5,753 nt of DNA from an uncultured Mogibacterium sp. (GTDB taxonomy: Bacteria > Bacillota_A > Clostridia > Peptostreptococcales > Anaerovoracaceae): NCBI RefSeq assembly GCF_938039775.1, contig NZ_CALHTQ010000121.1, forward strand, positions 1 through 5,753, written 5' to 3'. A model generated the notes under the pieces. That model was not told the origin of the DNA, searched no databases, and worked only from the letters and a program-made list of their open reading frames with translations. The position numbers were made by a program, and so were the translations under genes. Below are positions 1-5,753 of this stretch, piece after piece (within the stretch, counting starts at the first letter, position 1; each line of letters begins with the position of its first letter).

Positions 1-44
1 ACTCCGTATACTAGTGGATACATAGTATCTCCAGTTTTAGGTCC
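1..44 (-). other. Start of LPXTG-like sorting signal (GPKTGD), cut by the window edge
   Basis: Joined residues 1793-1806 read GPKTGDTMYPLVYG. A PKTGD motif followed by a hydrophobic stretch directly after the last Cna-B domain is the normal layout of a sortase substrate. The first position is Gly instead of Leu. By family knowledge, sortase would cut between Thr and Gly. The rest of the transmembrane segment and the basic tail must lie beyond base 1. Confidence 0.85.
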
Positions 45-3000
45 ATGCTTCTTAACTACCTTAGGAGCTAGATCATTGACCCTAGTGTTGGTTATCACCA
101 TTCCGTCATCCATGTTGCCAGAGTACTCTACATTGTACTTCTGAACCTCATCCTCAGTGACAGTGTATTTGATTTCCTTGCCGTTCTTGTTGACTGGCAG
201 ATTTTCAAAATCAACTGTCCATTTTCCATCTGAGTCAGGGCTAACTGTCTTAGTATCCACCTCATTTCCATCCGCCTTTAGACGAACTGTAATCGAGGCT
301 GGACGGTTAGCTGCGGTGTCATTTTTCCAATTCTTAGTCACCTTGACTGTTCTGGTGTATGGTACGTGCTTATTAGTGAAATCATAACCGTTTTGATCCG
401 CTGTGTACTTCTCTACTGGCACTTCCTTAACGGTGTAGTTTATCACTGCAGCATCCTCGTCGTATGTATCGAGTCCGCTGAACTCGTAATGCCAGTGGTT
501 TGCTTTTGTAGCCTTTGCAGTCTTGCCTGTATCAACACCATTCGCAAACAGCTTAAAGGTCACTTCGCTAGGTCTTACTCCATCCTGATCATCGGCGTCA
601 TCCCAGTGCTTATCACCTGACACTGAACGCTCTACGTTATTGAACGTATTTATAATCTTATTGCCATCATAGTGCACGGTAAAATGCCTATTGTTGATGT
701 CTAGAGTTGCACCTTCCTCAAGCGGGTTCCCGTCAGCATCTAGCTCTTTGAACGTATAGACGTTCTTTGCACCTGTCACCGTATCCGAATCTAGGAGTCC
801 TGCAAATGTCGCCTTGAAATTGTTGCTGCTCGACAGAGAAGCTGTTCTATTTGTAGCAGTTCCGTTTTTATACAGCTTCACCACTACCGAATGTGTATCC
901 TTGTAATTCTGCGATACACCGCTCCACTGCTTCGTTACCGTAACACTGCGAGTTGCCGGAATCATAGGTGTCCACGGCATGGATTTTTTATTAGTAATGG
1001 TATATCCGCTCGTCGCATCACCAGTCGTAGTCGCAGTGTACCTATAAGCGCCATAGTCAATCTTAGACTGCGCGTTAAGCCCATGCTCCTGAACTGTATA
1101 TGCGTAGATATGGCCTGTTGCGATGTCGAACGACACTAGGTTGCTGAACGTATAAGTCCAGTTATCAGCAGCCTTAACATCCTTGGTATCTATGACTACG
1201 CCGTCGCGAAGCAAATCAACCTTGACGCTGTTAACAGGCGCTGTATCTGTTGCCCCTGTGTGGTCTGTCCACTTTTTAGTGACTTTAACATTCTTATATG
1301 GCACAAATCTCCAGTTTCCATACACAGTCTCGTTCTTGCGAACATTGACTGCACTAATCGTGCTCGTATCGGAAGCTGCTTTCTTCCAGCCTTCGAATTT
1401 CCATTCACCCTGTACGCCTGCGCTTGTAGCATGCGTGCTCGATGATAGCGGAGCAGCTAATGTCTGGTTGTGGTCATATTCGATACCTGTTACTGTAGCT
1501 GGCACTGCATTATCAGTTGGCAGACCGTAAGTAGGATCACCTGTCACTACGTAATTTAAATCGTACTGACGGATAGCCTTGTGATAGGTAGTCTCACTCT
1601 TTACATTCATCGGTACGCCGTCAGCGCTTGTAATCTTAGCCGTATTTTTGAACACAGTGGTCTTAACTGTCTTATCCGTTAGCTTGGTTGGGATAGTTAT
1701 CGACATATCACTGTCTTTTGGCAGAGTTACGTTGAACTTCAGCTTCTGTCCGTCTGTTGTGAGTCCAACACCAGTCGCATCTCTGAGAAGCACATTATTG
1801 AACCCTAACTCAGTTGATTTGATGCGGATATTGTCTTTATCAACTGTCAGTCCATCAGGTATAACATCCTCAACGTTTATATCTCTGGTTGCTAGTAGAT
1901 CATTCTTGTTCTTAATCTTGAGAGTATACGTGATAGGAGTATCCTTTTCATTGGTAATCTCTGTTGGTGCAGCCTCTGTACCAGTAGCTGGGTTCGACTC
2001 CTTATGTAGCTCTAATTCAGGATTATGAAGTGTAATCTCCGAGTGAGCCTTGTACTTTAATAGCCTGTCGCTTGGTCCTGCCGAGTCACCAGCAAAGTTA
2101 CGCGCATTGGCTACAGTCTCATTTACCGCCTTCTTGCCTGCAAGGCTTTTATCATTAGGCGCGTTCATATATACGTAGAAGCTGAGGCTATTACCCTGGT
2201 CTAGTATAAAATCATTGCCCTTATTCGTCTTGCGGACATCTACGGCTATCGCCTTTATATCCTTCTTATTGGCAGGCATAGTTGTAGACCATACAGAGTG
2301 ATCATCTACGTCAAATGTGCTTGGCACCGTTGTCGCATAGTACACGACTGGCTTTGCATACTCACCTTGGCGGCCGTAAGCAGATCTATTAGACATAGAA
2401 CGAACATCTACTCTGTCTAGAGTTCCCTTCCACTCTGTAGGAGCATTCTCTCCTCCGTTATCGAGAACATCGTAGAACACGAGCTTATCAGTTCTCGTAT
2501 AGTTGGAAGATGTGTATGCCAATCTGTAGCTGTACTGGTTGCCGATAAATGCATCTGTCTTGCTGCCATACGCATTGTCGATAGTGTTAGCAACTTCCTT
2601 AGTCAGTCCTGACTGTGTAACCGTTACAGGGTTGAACTGAATAGGATCGCCAATAAAGCGCCAATACTTATAATCACCATTTACCAGACTGTTGAACTTA
2701 TCCTTCTCTGTAAGTCTGTTGAATTTATTAGCAATATCGCTTTCTTTAGGCAGTACGTAATCGTTACCGTCCGAATCCACCTTCAAGGCAGATGTAAGCA
2801 CGACACTATTACCTCTGTCAACTATGTTGCTGTACGGATTATCTAGTTTATAGTTTAACGTTATGAAATAGTTGTGATCGTTAAATTTTCTAACATCTGT
2901 AACGCTAGGCGGAAGCTCGTAGTCAACCTTCATCATGGTCTGACCTGAGCCTTCCCAGTCTTCAATCATCTCAACATTAAAGTCACTCCCCTGAGAGATA

Positions 3001-4505
3001 GCGCGATCTTGATAACCAGGTCCTGCTGTCATCTTTATACTCGACTTCTGCACGCTCGTACCTAGTGGCAGTAGTGTGTAAATCGTACCCTTCTTGTAAA
3101 CGTACTTATTTAGATAATCTTTGTCAGGTAACCCTGAGTTATTAAGGGATGAAATCTGATAATAGCGAGCTGTTATACTGTTGGACTGCACGCCCTTTAC
3201 AGGGTCATCTACGATATATTGTGGATAGTAAATGAAGTCCTCTCCGAAGCTTGGTGTTATATCCGTCATGGTCACAGACTGTATCCTTAGCGGATTTCCT
3301 TCTGTGTCAGTTGTCACACCTGCCTGTCCGCTCTCGGAGTAACTCACCTTTGCACTAGACGATATGTATGAATAACCGTACTGCTCCTTATCCGCCTGCA
3401 ATATGCTCTTCATGTTTGCCGTCGGATGAACCTCAACGACAGTATCGGCTTTGAAGTTGTAATTGTAGTACTCACTGGTGTACTTGTACTTCAGTCCGCT
3501 CGTATTAGCTGGCAGAGGTATCTCCTTCCCCTTCGCATCGTCGACAACTGTGTTACCATCATCGGATGTGAATGTGTACTTGCCTGTGCTGTCAAAGGTT
3601 ATCTTGCCATATCTAGTGTAAGAATTCTCACCTGACTTCCTAGTCCATATCTCTATCGGATGTGATCTAGACTGTGTGACATCCTCGTTGTTATCTGTAG
3701 TCCATCCTCCGATCGCCGACTTCATTCCATCATGAGAAGTCAGCGTTATCGCCACACTCTTGTAGGTCGCATCTTCATCCTGGAGCTTTGTCATATCAGG
3801 AATATTGCTGCTGAAACTGTTATTAGGTCTAAGCCTATTTACCTTAGATGAGCTGTATAGAGGTCCTTCTTCAATCTCAGCAGTATAAGGCTTAACAGTA
3901 TACTCCCCGGTAGCATTGTTGTATGTCGGTTCAGTTCGCGGACTTCCCTCAACCTCGGTCTCGAAGGTCTTATACTGCCCACCGGTACGAAGCTCTCTAG
4001 TTTCCCCATTCAAAACGAACTCAAGAGCCCCTGACATGTTAGATCCTCCATAGGAGTGATTGTAGTAATCATACTTCCAGATATTATTAACACCAGTGTA
4101 ATTGTATACCTTAACCGTCGCTGTTGCTGTATCTGTCTCGGTCAGAACTTTGCCGTTTGCAAGCTTTGTCTTGACTGTAACCTTATTGCTAACTGGTATA
4201 CCGGTAGCAGAGAGGTCTACACCACGGTTCTTAGCATCTTCAAGCATCGTCATAGGATAGCGCTTCAGCATTACCATCCTATCGCTATCCCAATCGGTGT
4301 ATGTCCATCCTTGCAGTGTATGCAGCGCAAAACCATCCGTGTATTCTTTAAACATTCCCGGCTGATTAAGCCTGCTCTGCCATCCGCTGGCAGCAATATC
4401 TGGATATGATGTGACAGTGAATCGGTCGATATCCTGTGCATACAAAAATCCCCGCTTGTCGTAAGGTGGCACATAATAGCTGTTTCGCTTAGTCGCTCCA
4501 ACCAG
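1..4505 (-). CDS. C-terminal part of the same giant surface protein: head, DUF11/D2-like, SHIRT and four Cna-B domains, sorting signal (3' end off the window)
   Basis: This frame is open without a stop for about 4.5 kb, from just after a TGA at 4508-4506 to the window edge, adding about 1,499 codons. It has no credible start of its own: no ATG preceded by an RBS lies near its beginning, and its first residues (GATKRNSYYVPPYDKRG) run on naturally from GELTG at the end of the preceding frame. Joined numbering gives an unassigned head to about 1125, a DUF11/D2-like domain (1130-1280), a SHIRT-like domain (1283-1372), four Cna-B domains (1376-1780) and GPKTGD at 1793-1798. I saw no cysteine codon, typical of Gram-positive stalk proteins that rely on isopeptide bonds. 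By family knowledge, such proteins are attached to peptidoglycan by sortase and mediate adhesion; the ligand here is unknown. The hydrophobic segment and basic tail lie beyond base 1. Whether this part is translated depends on the frame disruption. Confidence 0.9.
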   Translation of the reverse strand, partial: MVGATKRNSYYVPPYDKRGFLYAQDIDRFTVTSYPDIAASGWQSRLNQPGMFKEYTDGFALHTLQGWTYTDWDSDRMVMLKRYPMTMLEDAKNRGVDLSATGIPVSNKVTVKTKLANGKVLTETDTATATVKVYNYTGVNNIWKYDYYNHSYGGSNMSGALEFVLNGETRELRTGGQYKTFETEVEGSPRTEPTYNNATGEYTVKPYTAEIEEGPLYSSSKVNRLRPNNSFSSNIPDMTKLQDEDATYKSVAITLTSHDGMKSAIGGWTTDNNEDVTQSRSHPIEIWTRKSGENSYTRYGKITFDSTGKYTFTSDDGNTVVDDAKGKEIPLPANTSGLKYKYTSEYYNYNFKADTVVEVHPTANMKSILQADKEQYGYSYISSSAKVSYSESGQAGVTTDTEGNPLRIQSVTMTDITPSFGEDFIYYPQYIVDDPVKGVQSNSITARYYQISSLNNSGLPDKDYLNKYVYKKGTIYTLLPLGTSVQKSSIKMTAGPGYQDRAISQGSDFNVEMIEDWEGSGQTMMKVDYELPPSVTDVRKFNDHNYFITLNYKLDNPYSNIVDRGNSVVLTSALKVDSDGNDYVLPKESDIANKFNRLTEKDKFNSLVNGDYKYWRFIGDPIQFNPVTVTQSGLTKEVANTIDNAYGSKTDAFIGNQYSYRLAYTSSNYTRTDKLVFYDVLDNGGENAPTEWKGTLDRVDVRSMSNRSAYGRQGEYAKPVVYYATTVPSTFDVDDHSVWSTTMPANKKDIKAIAVDVRKTNKGNDFILDQGNSLSFYVYMNAPNDKSLAGKKAVNETVANARNFAGDSAGPSDRLLKYKAHSEITLHNPELELHKESNPATGTEAAPTEITNEKDTPITYTLKIKNKNDLLATRDINVEDVIPDGLTVDKDNIRIKSTELGFNNVLLRDATGVGLTTDGQKLKFNVTLPKDSDMSITIPTKLTDKTVKTTVFKNTAKITSADGVPMNVKSETTYHKAIRQYDLNYVVTGDPTYGLPTDNAVPATVTGIEYDHNQTLAAPLSSSTHATSAGVQGEWKFEGWKKAASDTSTISAVNVRKNETVYGNWRFVPYKNVKVTKKWTDHTGATDTAPVNSVKVDLLRDGVVIDTKDVKAADNWTYTFSNLVSFDIATGHIYAYTVQEHGLNAQSKIDYGAYRYTATTTGDATSGYTITNKKSMPWTPMIPATRSVTVTKQWSGVSQNYKDTHSVVVKLYKNGTATNRTASLSSSNNFKATFAGLLDSDTVTGAKNVYTFKELDADGNPLEEGATLDINNRHFTVHYDGNKIINTFNNVERSVSGDKHWDDADDQDGVRPSEVTFKLFANGVDTGKTAKATKANHWHYEFSGLDTYDEDAAVINYTVKEVPVEKYTADQNGYDFTNKHVPYTRTVKVTKNWKNDTAANRPASITVRLKADGNEVDTKTVSPDSDGKWTVDFENLPVNKNGKEIKYTVTEDEVQKYNVEYSGNMDDGMVITNTRVNDLAPKVVKKHGPKTGDTMYPLVYG
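81..365 (-). repeat. Cna-B domain 4
   Basis: Joined residues about 1686-1780. It starts VPYTRTVKVTKNWKND, contains 'NRPASITVRLKADG', and ends MVITNTR. The isopeptide residues are Lys1696, Glu1756 (YTVTED) and Asn1778. It is the membrane-proximal stalk unit and is followed by a short linker to the sorting signal. Confidence 0.93.
366..635 (-). repeat. Cna-B domain 3
   Basis: Joined residues about 1596-1685. It starts VERSVSGDKHWDD, has the classical 'DQDGVRPSEVTFKLFANG' phrase, and ends GYDFTNKH. The expected isopeptide residues are Lys1604, Glu1666 (YTVKEV) and Asn1683. It directly abuts the preceding domain. Confidence 0.92.
636..953 (-). repeat. Cna-B domain 2 (divergent)
   Basis: Joined residues about 1490-1595. 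Starts TRSVTVTKQW and ends NKIINTFNN. Lys1497, Glu1559 (YTFKEL) and Asn1591 (INT) fill the isopeptide positions. It lacks the usual 'RP' phrase after the first strand and has a long insert after the catalytic Glu, so it is the least typical of the four. Confidence 0.82.
984..1295 (-). repeat. Cna-B domain 1
   Basis: Joined residues about 1376-1479. Starts KNVKVTKKW and ends GYTITNKK. Expected isopeptide residues are Lys1382 (first K of VTKKW), Asn1477 (TNK) and catalytic Glu1445 (YTVQEH). It is about 104 residues, slightly longer than the usual Cna-B unit, and is followed by a Pro-rich linker (PWTPMIPA). Confidence 0.88.
1305..1574 (-). other. SHIRT-like domain
   Basis: Joined residues about 1283-1372. 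Recognisable features are the opening YDLNYVVTGDPTYGLP, the middle ATVTGIEYDHNQTLAAP, then GEWKFEGWKKA, and the closing ETVYGNWRFVPY. This order (Y-x-Y-x-x-x-G, P, V, 'F-x-G-W', 'G-x-W') is that of SHIRT domains, which form elongated spacer units in streptococcal 'periscope' adhesins. Only one copy is present, so length variation by tandem repeats is not seen here. An InlB B-repeat-like (beta-grasp, Flg_new type) domain also has an F-x-G-W ... G-x-W pattern and is the main alternative. Confidence 0.68.
1581..2033 (-). other. DUF11 / fimbrial D2-like Ig-fold domain
   Basis: Joined residues about 1130-1280. It begins LHNPELELHKES and then has the pattern of these domains: TPITYTLKIKNKND, then INVEDVIPDGLTVD, and later VFKNTAKITSADG near the C-terminal end. 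The 'Y-t-l-k-i-k-N ... v-D-v-i-P-d-g-l' signature is shared by DUF11 and isopeptide-forming fimbrial D2 domains; K in LHKES and N in FKNTA sit where the isopeptide Lys and Asn are expected. It probably acts as the first rigid unit between head and stalk. DUF11 versus D2 cannot be separated by eye. Confidence 0.7.
2034..4499 (-). other. Large head region of the adhesin, no recognised family
   Basis: Joined residues about 308-1125. The stretch is rich in Asn, Asp, Ser, Thr, Lys and Tyr, with alternating polar and hydrophobic strands suggesting successive beta-sandwich modules. I could not place it in a named family. One segment at about 955-1125 reads as a compact module: it contains YSYRLAYTSSN, then KLVFYDVLDN, then KAIAVDVRKT and LSFYVYMNAP, and leads directly into the DUF11-like domain. 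From memory, similar wording (a broken bond or boundary phrase followed by an 'IAVD-R' strand) occurs in other large Bacillota surface proteins, but that is recollection and not a match I could test. The position, after the signal peptide and before the stalk, suggests ligand binding. This is inference. Confidence 0.6.
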
Positions 4506-4508
4506 TCA
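4489..4508 (-). other. Frame-disruption point (+1 shift needed)
   Basis: Frame 1 reads GAG CTG ACT GGT TGG AGC GAC TAA here. The frame used by the rest of the gene has a TGA at 4508-4506 and then CTG GTT GGA GCG ACT AAG. The switch must therefore fall inside about 15 bases between the two stops. Removing one T from GGTTGG would restore GELTG-GATKRN and leave one frame open from 5421 to base 1. There is no long homopolymer and no recognisable +1 slippery codon such as the prfB CUU-UGA site. A one-base insertion, in the genome or in the assembly, is the simplest explanation. Confidence 0.88.
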
Positions 4509-5421
4509 GCTCACCATCGCTGTTATCCTGTACGACTTCATAGTCAAAAGGAACAGTATCGGTCCTGCCTCGCTTCATGTCTGCATACCACACTACGTAG
4601 AAGTAATCCTTGGCATCGCTAGGAGCTGGTCCCCAAGAGTTCTGCCAGTTCATATATACGCCATCAGCCTTTGATAGATTATCCTTCTTTAGATTTAATG
4701 ATACCGGTTTTGTCTTATTCTGTATCTCCGCCGCCAGTGAACGAGTAGTAGTCACATCGGGAGTGCCGTCGCCATCAGTATCTATCTCAAGCTTAAAGTC
4801 TAGATTCCTACGCTGTACGCCGTCACTGTCTACTTTAATATATGAAGGTCTGAACTGAAATGCCTGCTCGAAGTGAAGCTTAGCACCGCCTGCAACCTCT
4901 TTGAAGTTGGTCACTGTATAAGTGCCGTCGCCGTTATCAACGTAATTAAAGTCACTCACTGCAGATGTCGCAGGAGCCTTAGGAATCTGCCAAGACACTG
5001 TATCCTTAACTGTGGATGCGTCTATACTATTTACGGCATACTTATCAGTCCACGAATCGAACAGGTAGTTCGGCATGGTTATCTTGATAGAGCCTGCTGG
5101 TAGTTTAGTATTTGCATCGTTATTGATAGCTAAAGAATACCCTACTGTCCCGACCTTAAGATTGTCGTTAGTAGGTGTCATAATAAGCTTCTTATGATCT
5201 GGGTCTGTGGCATCATCGTAGTGATAGTCGACTACCCCAGATGATACGCCGTTAGCCCAGTCTACATTAAAATTGTAGTCAAGAGGCTGAGCTGTGCCTG
5301 ATCTAGTAGCTGTCGTCCCTGACGGAGAGCCACTATCAGCCCATACAAAAAGTGAGTTAAATCCTGCACTCACTACCATGAATATAGAGAGCACAATACT
5401 CCAAATGCGTTTTTTATTCAT
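4489..5421 (-). CDS. N-terminal part of a giant secreted surface adhesin (frame 1 of a frameshifted gene)
   Basis: This 310-codon frame holds the export signal and first head region of a large cell-surface protein. The ATG is well supported: AAAGGAG lies 9 bases upstream, and an in-frame TAA at 5439-5437 rules out a longer start. Residues 1-28 form a signal peptide: a basic N-terminus (MNKKR), a hydrophobic core, and a VWA-D cleavage site. The mature part is rich in Asp, Thr, Ser and Asn and looks like beta-sandwich adhesin sequence, with DNGDGTYTVTN near residue 160 and a DTDGDGTPD acidic motif at 214-222 that resembles a calcium-binding loop. I recognise no named domain. The frame stops at TAA 4491-4489 straight after GELTG-WSD, while the protein plainly continues in the +1 frame; residues 308-310 (WSD) are therefore probably not native. 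As written, the product would be secreted but have no wall anchor. It is best treated as the 5' portion of one gene with the frame that follows. Confidence 0.93.
   Translation of the reverse strand: MNKKRIWSIVLSIFMVVSAGFNSLFVWADSGSPSGTTATRSGTAQPLDYNFNVDWANGVSSGVVDYHYDDATDPDHKKLIMTPTNDNLKVGTVGYSLAINNDANTKLPAGSIKITMPNYLFDSWTDKYAVNSIDASTVKDTVSWQIPKAPATSAVSDFNYVDNGDGTYTVTNFKEVAGGAKLHFEQAFQFRPSYIKVDSDGVQRRNLDFKLEIDTDGDGTPDVTTTRSLAAEIQNKTKPVSLNLKKDNLSKADGVYMNWQNSWGPAPSDAKDYFYVVWYADMKRGRTDTVPFDYEVVQDNSDGELTGWSD
5338..5421 (-). other. Signal peptide
   Basis: Residues 1-28. There is a charged start MNKKR, a hydrophobic core rich in Ile, Val, Leu and Phe (about residues 6-26), and a VWA cleavage site followed by Asp. 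This is a Sec type I signal. I see no lipobox cysteine and no YSIRK-G/S motif. Confidence 0.92.
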
Positions 5422-5430
5422 GTATCTTCG

Positions 5431-5437
5431 CTCCTTT
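5431..5437 (-). promoter_or_regulatory. Ribosome-binding site of the adhesin gene
   Basis: AAAGGAG on the minus strand, 9 bases before the ATG at 5421-5419. It is a near-perfect match to the anti-Shine-Dalgarno sequence and fixes the start codon. The in-frame TAA at 5439-5437 overlaps its first base. Confidence 0.93.
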
Positions 5438-5514
5438 TACATTACGAATACATCACTGAAAGCATTATCTCTAGTTAATTTCCGATTGTCTTAATCTTTA
5501 CCTTTAACCTCTAA

Positions 5515-5543
5515 ATTCTATATAAATTTCATGGTTTAATCAA
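5515..5543 (-). promoter_or_regulatory. Sigma-A-type promoter of the adhesin gene
   Basis: Minus strand: -35 TTGATT (5543-5538), 17-base spacer, -10 TAGAAT (5520-5515; 5 of 6 to TATAAT). Transcription would start near 5508, giving a leader of about 85 bases. The hexamers and ideal spacing support it. No experiment is available, and the surrounding AT-rich sequence raises the chance of coincidental matches. Confidence 0.65.
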
Positions 5544-5554
5544 GACTTTCACGC

Positions 5555-5578
5555 TTTGTACAAATAAAAAATTTTTTT
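5555..5578 (-). promoter_or_regulatory. A/T tract and 10-bp palindrome upstream of the promoter
   Basis: TTTGTACAAA (5555-5564) is a perfect palindrome ending 11 bases before the -35 box. Next to it, further upstream, is a run of seven A then six T on the minus strand (5578-5566). Together they could be a UP-type element plus a binding site for a dimeric regulator. No known operator is recognised, and palindromes of this size are not rare in AT-rich DNA. Confidence 0.35.
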
Positions 5579-5656
5579 GCTGTTATATCGGATACGTCAT
5601 ACCCATTATTCCGAGCACTCACTTTCTCTCTATAATATCTTCGCATTTAAAGCAAC

Positions 5657-5687
5657 AGAGCGAGGCAGCTGCCCCGCTCTTTATTTG
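5657..5687. terminator. Strong GC hairpin, likely Rho-independent terminator
   Basis: AGAGCG (5657-5662) pairs with CGCTCT (5675-5680), and the inner GGCAGCTGCC (5664-5673) is self-complementary, with a single A/C mismatch between the two stems. On the plus strand it is followed by TTTATTTG, the better U-tract. On the minus strand the tract (GTTGCTTT) is weaker, but the position, upstream of the adhesin promoter, would suit the end of a minus-strand gene beyond 5753. The direction is therefore left open. Confidence 0.65.
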
Positions 5688-5753
5688 TGCTTTGTCTAAT
5701 TAACATTCTTATTGCCAAGACACTCCCTATCGCTATAGTGCCTTCGCTTCACC

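Larger units (their letters stand above)
5422..5753. other. Intergenic region upstream of the adhesin gene
   Basis: About 330 bases without a convincing gene. From the gene outward it holds the RBS, the leader, the promoter, the palindrome with its A/T tract, and the hairpin at 5657-5680. A minus-strand frame open from the window edge (5752) to TAG 5698-5696 encodes 18 residues (VKRRHYSDRECLGNKNVN) and ends 15 bases before the hairpin. It could be the tail of an upstream gene, but it is too short to judge. No tRNA or other RNA gene was seen. Confidence 0.7.

Noticed and set aside
81..1295. Tandem DNA repeats over the Cna-B domains
   Set aside because: The four units are similar only as proteins. 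Their DNA is diverged, so recent repeat expansion or slippage is not supported.
157..2028. Plus-strand open frames of 60-126 codons across the left part of the window
   Set aside because: They lie antisense to a continuous minus-strand frame with clear domains, have no ribosome-binding sites, and read as low-complexity hydrophobic sequence typical of antisense translation.
4271..4501. A 76-codon minus-strand frame starting MERLSETAIM next to the frame break
   Set aside because: It is in the third frame, overlaps the well-supported downstream coding frame and resembles no protein. Its position at the break is a coincidence.
5590..5604. Small hairpin GGATAC-GTC-ATACCC upstream of the A/T tract
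   Set aside because: Pairing needs G-U wobbles in the minus-strand RNA and lies upstream of the proposed transcript start, so it would not be in the leader.
5560..5688. 9-bp inverted repeat ACAAATAAA (5560-5568) and TTTATTTGT (5680-5688)
   Set aside because: It is short, AT-rich and separated by 111 bases, with no target duplication or transposase; most likely chance.
5696..5752. An 18-residue minus-strand frame open at the right edge, as the 3' end of an upstream gene
   Set aside because: The spacing to the hairpin is right, but 18 codons cannot be distinguished from chance; it is only mentioned in the intergenic entry.

Overview
The window is almost entirely one very long minus-strand gene for a secreted, probably wall-anchored surface protein (adhesin or pilin-like) of a Gram-positive bacterium. 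The evidence for a Bacillota (Firmicutes) host is a strong AAAGGAG ribosome-binding site, a Gram-positive signal peptide, four Cna-B type domains with isopeptide-bond residues, and a PKTGD sorting signal at the window edge. GC content looks moderate, and I could not count it exactly. An anaerobic Clostridia-type commensal is a reasonable guess, but no taxonomic marker gene is present.

Layout, read along the minus strand. From 5753 to about 5580 there is non-coding sequence with a strong hairpin (5657-5680). From 5578 to 5431 come an A/T tract, a perfect 10-bp palindrome, a sigma-A-like promoter (TTGATT, 17-bp spacer, TAGAAT) and the RBS. The gene starts with ATG at 5421-5419. Its first 307 codons (signal peptide plus the first head region) are in one frame. 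That frame ends at TAA 4491-4489, and the protein continues without a further stop in the +1 frame from about 4505 to the window edge at base 1. Joined across the shift, the product is at least 1,806 residues. Approximate joined numbering: signal peptide 1-28; head region 29-1125 with no family I recognise; DUF11/D2-like Ig-fold domain 1130-1280; SHIRT-like domain 1283-1372; Cna-B domains 1376-1479, 1490-1595, 1596-1685 and 1686-1780; and the start of a sorting signal, GPKTGD, at 1793-1798. The last residues (hydrophobic segment and basic tail) lie beyond base 1.

The architecture is a large N-terminal ligand-binding head carried on a rigid, covalently stabilised stalk and attached to peptidoglycan by a sortase. 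The main oddity is the single frame disruption at 4489-4508. Either the gene is broken or phase-varied in this strain, or the reference contains a one-base error, or, less likely, translation shifts frame there. No RNA gene, mobile element, CRISPR array or second convincing gene is visible. The plus-strand open frames across the gene are shadows of it.
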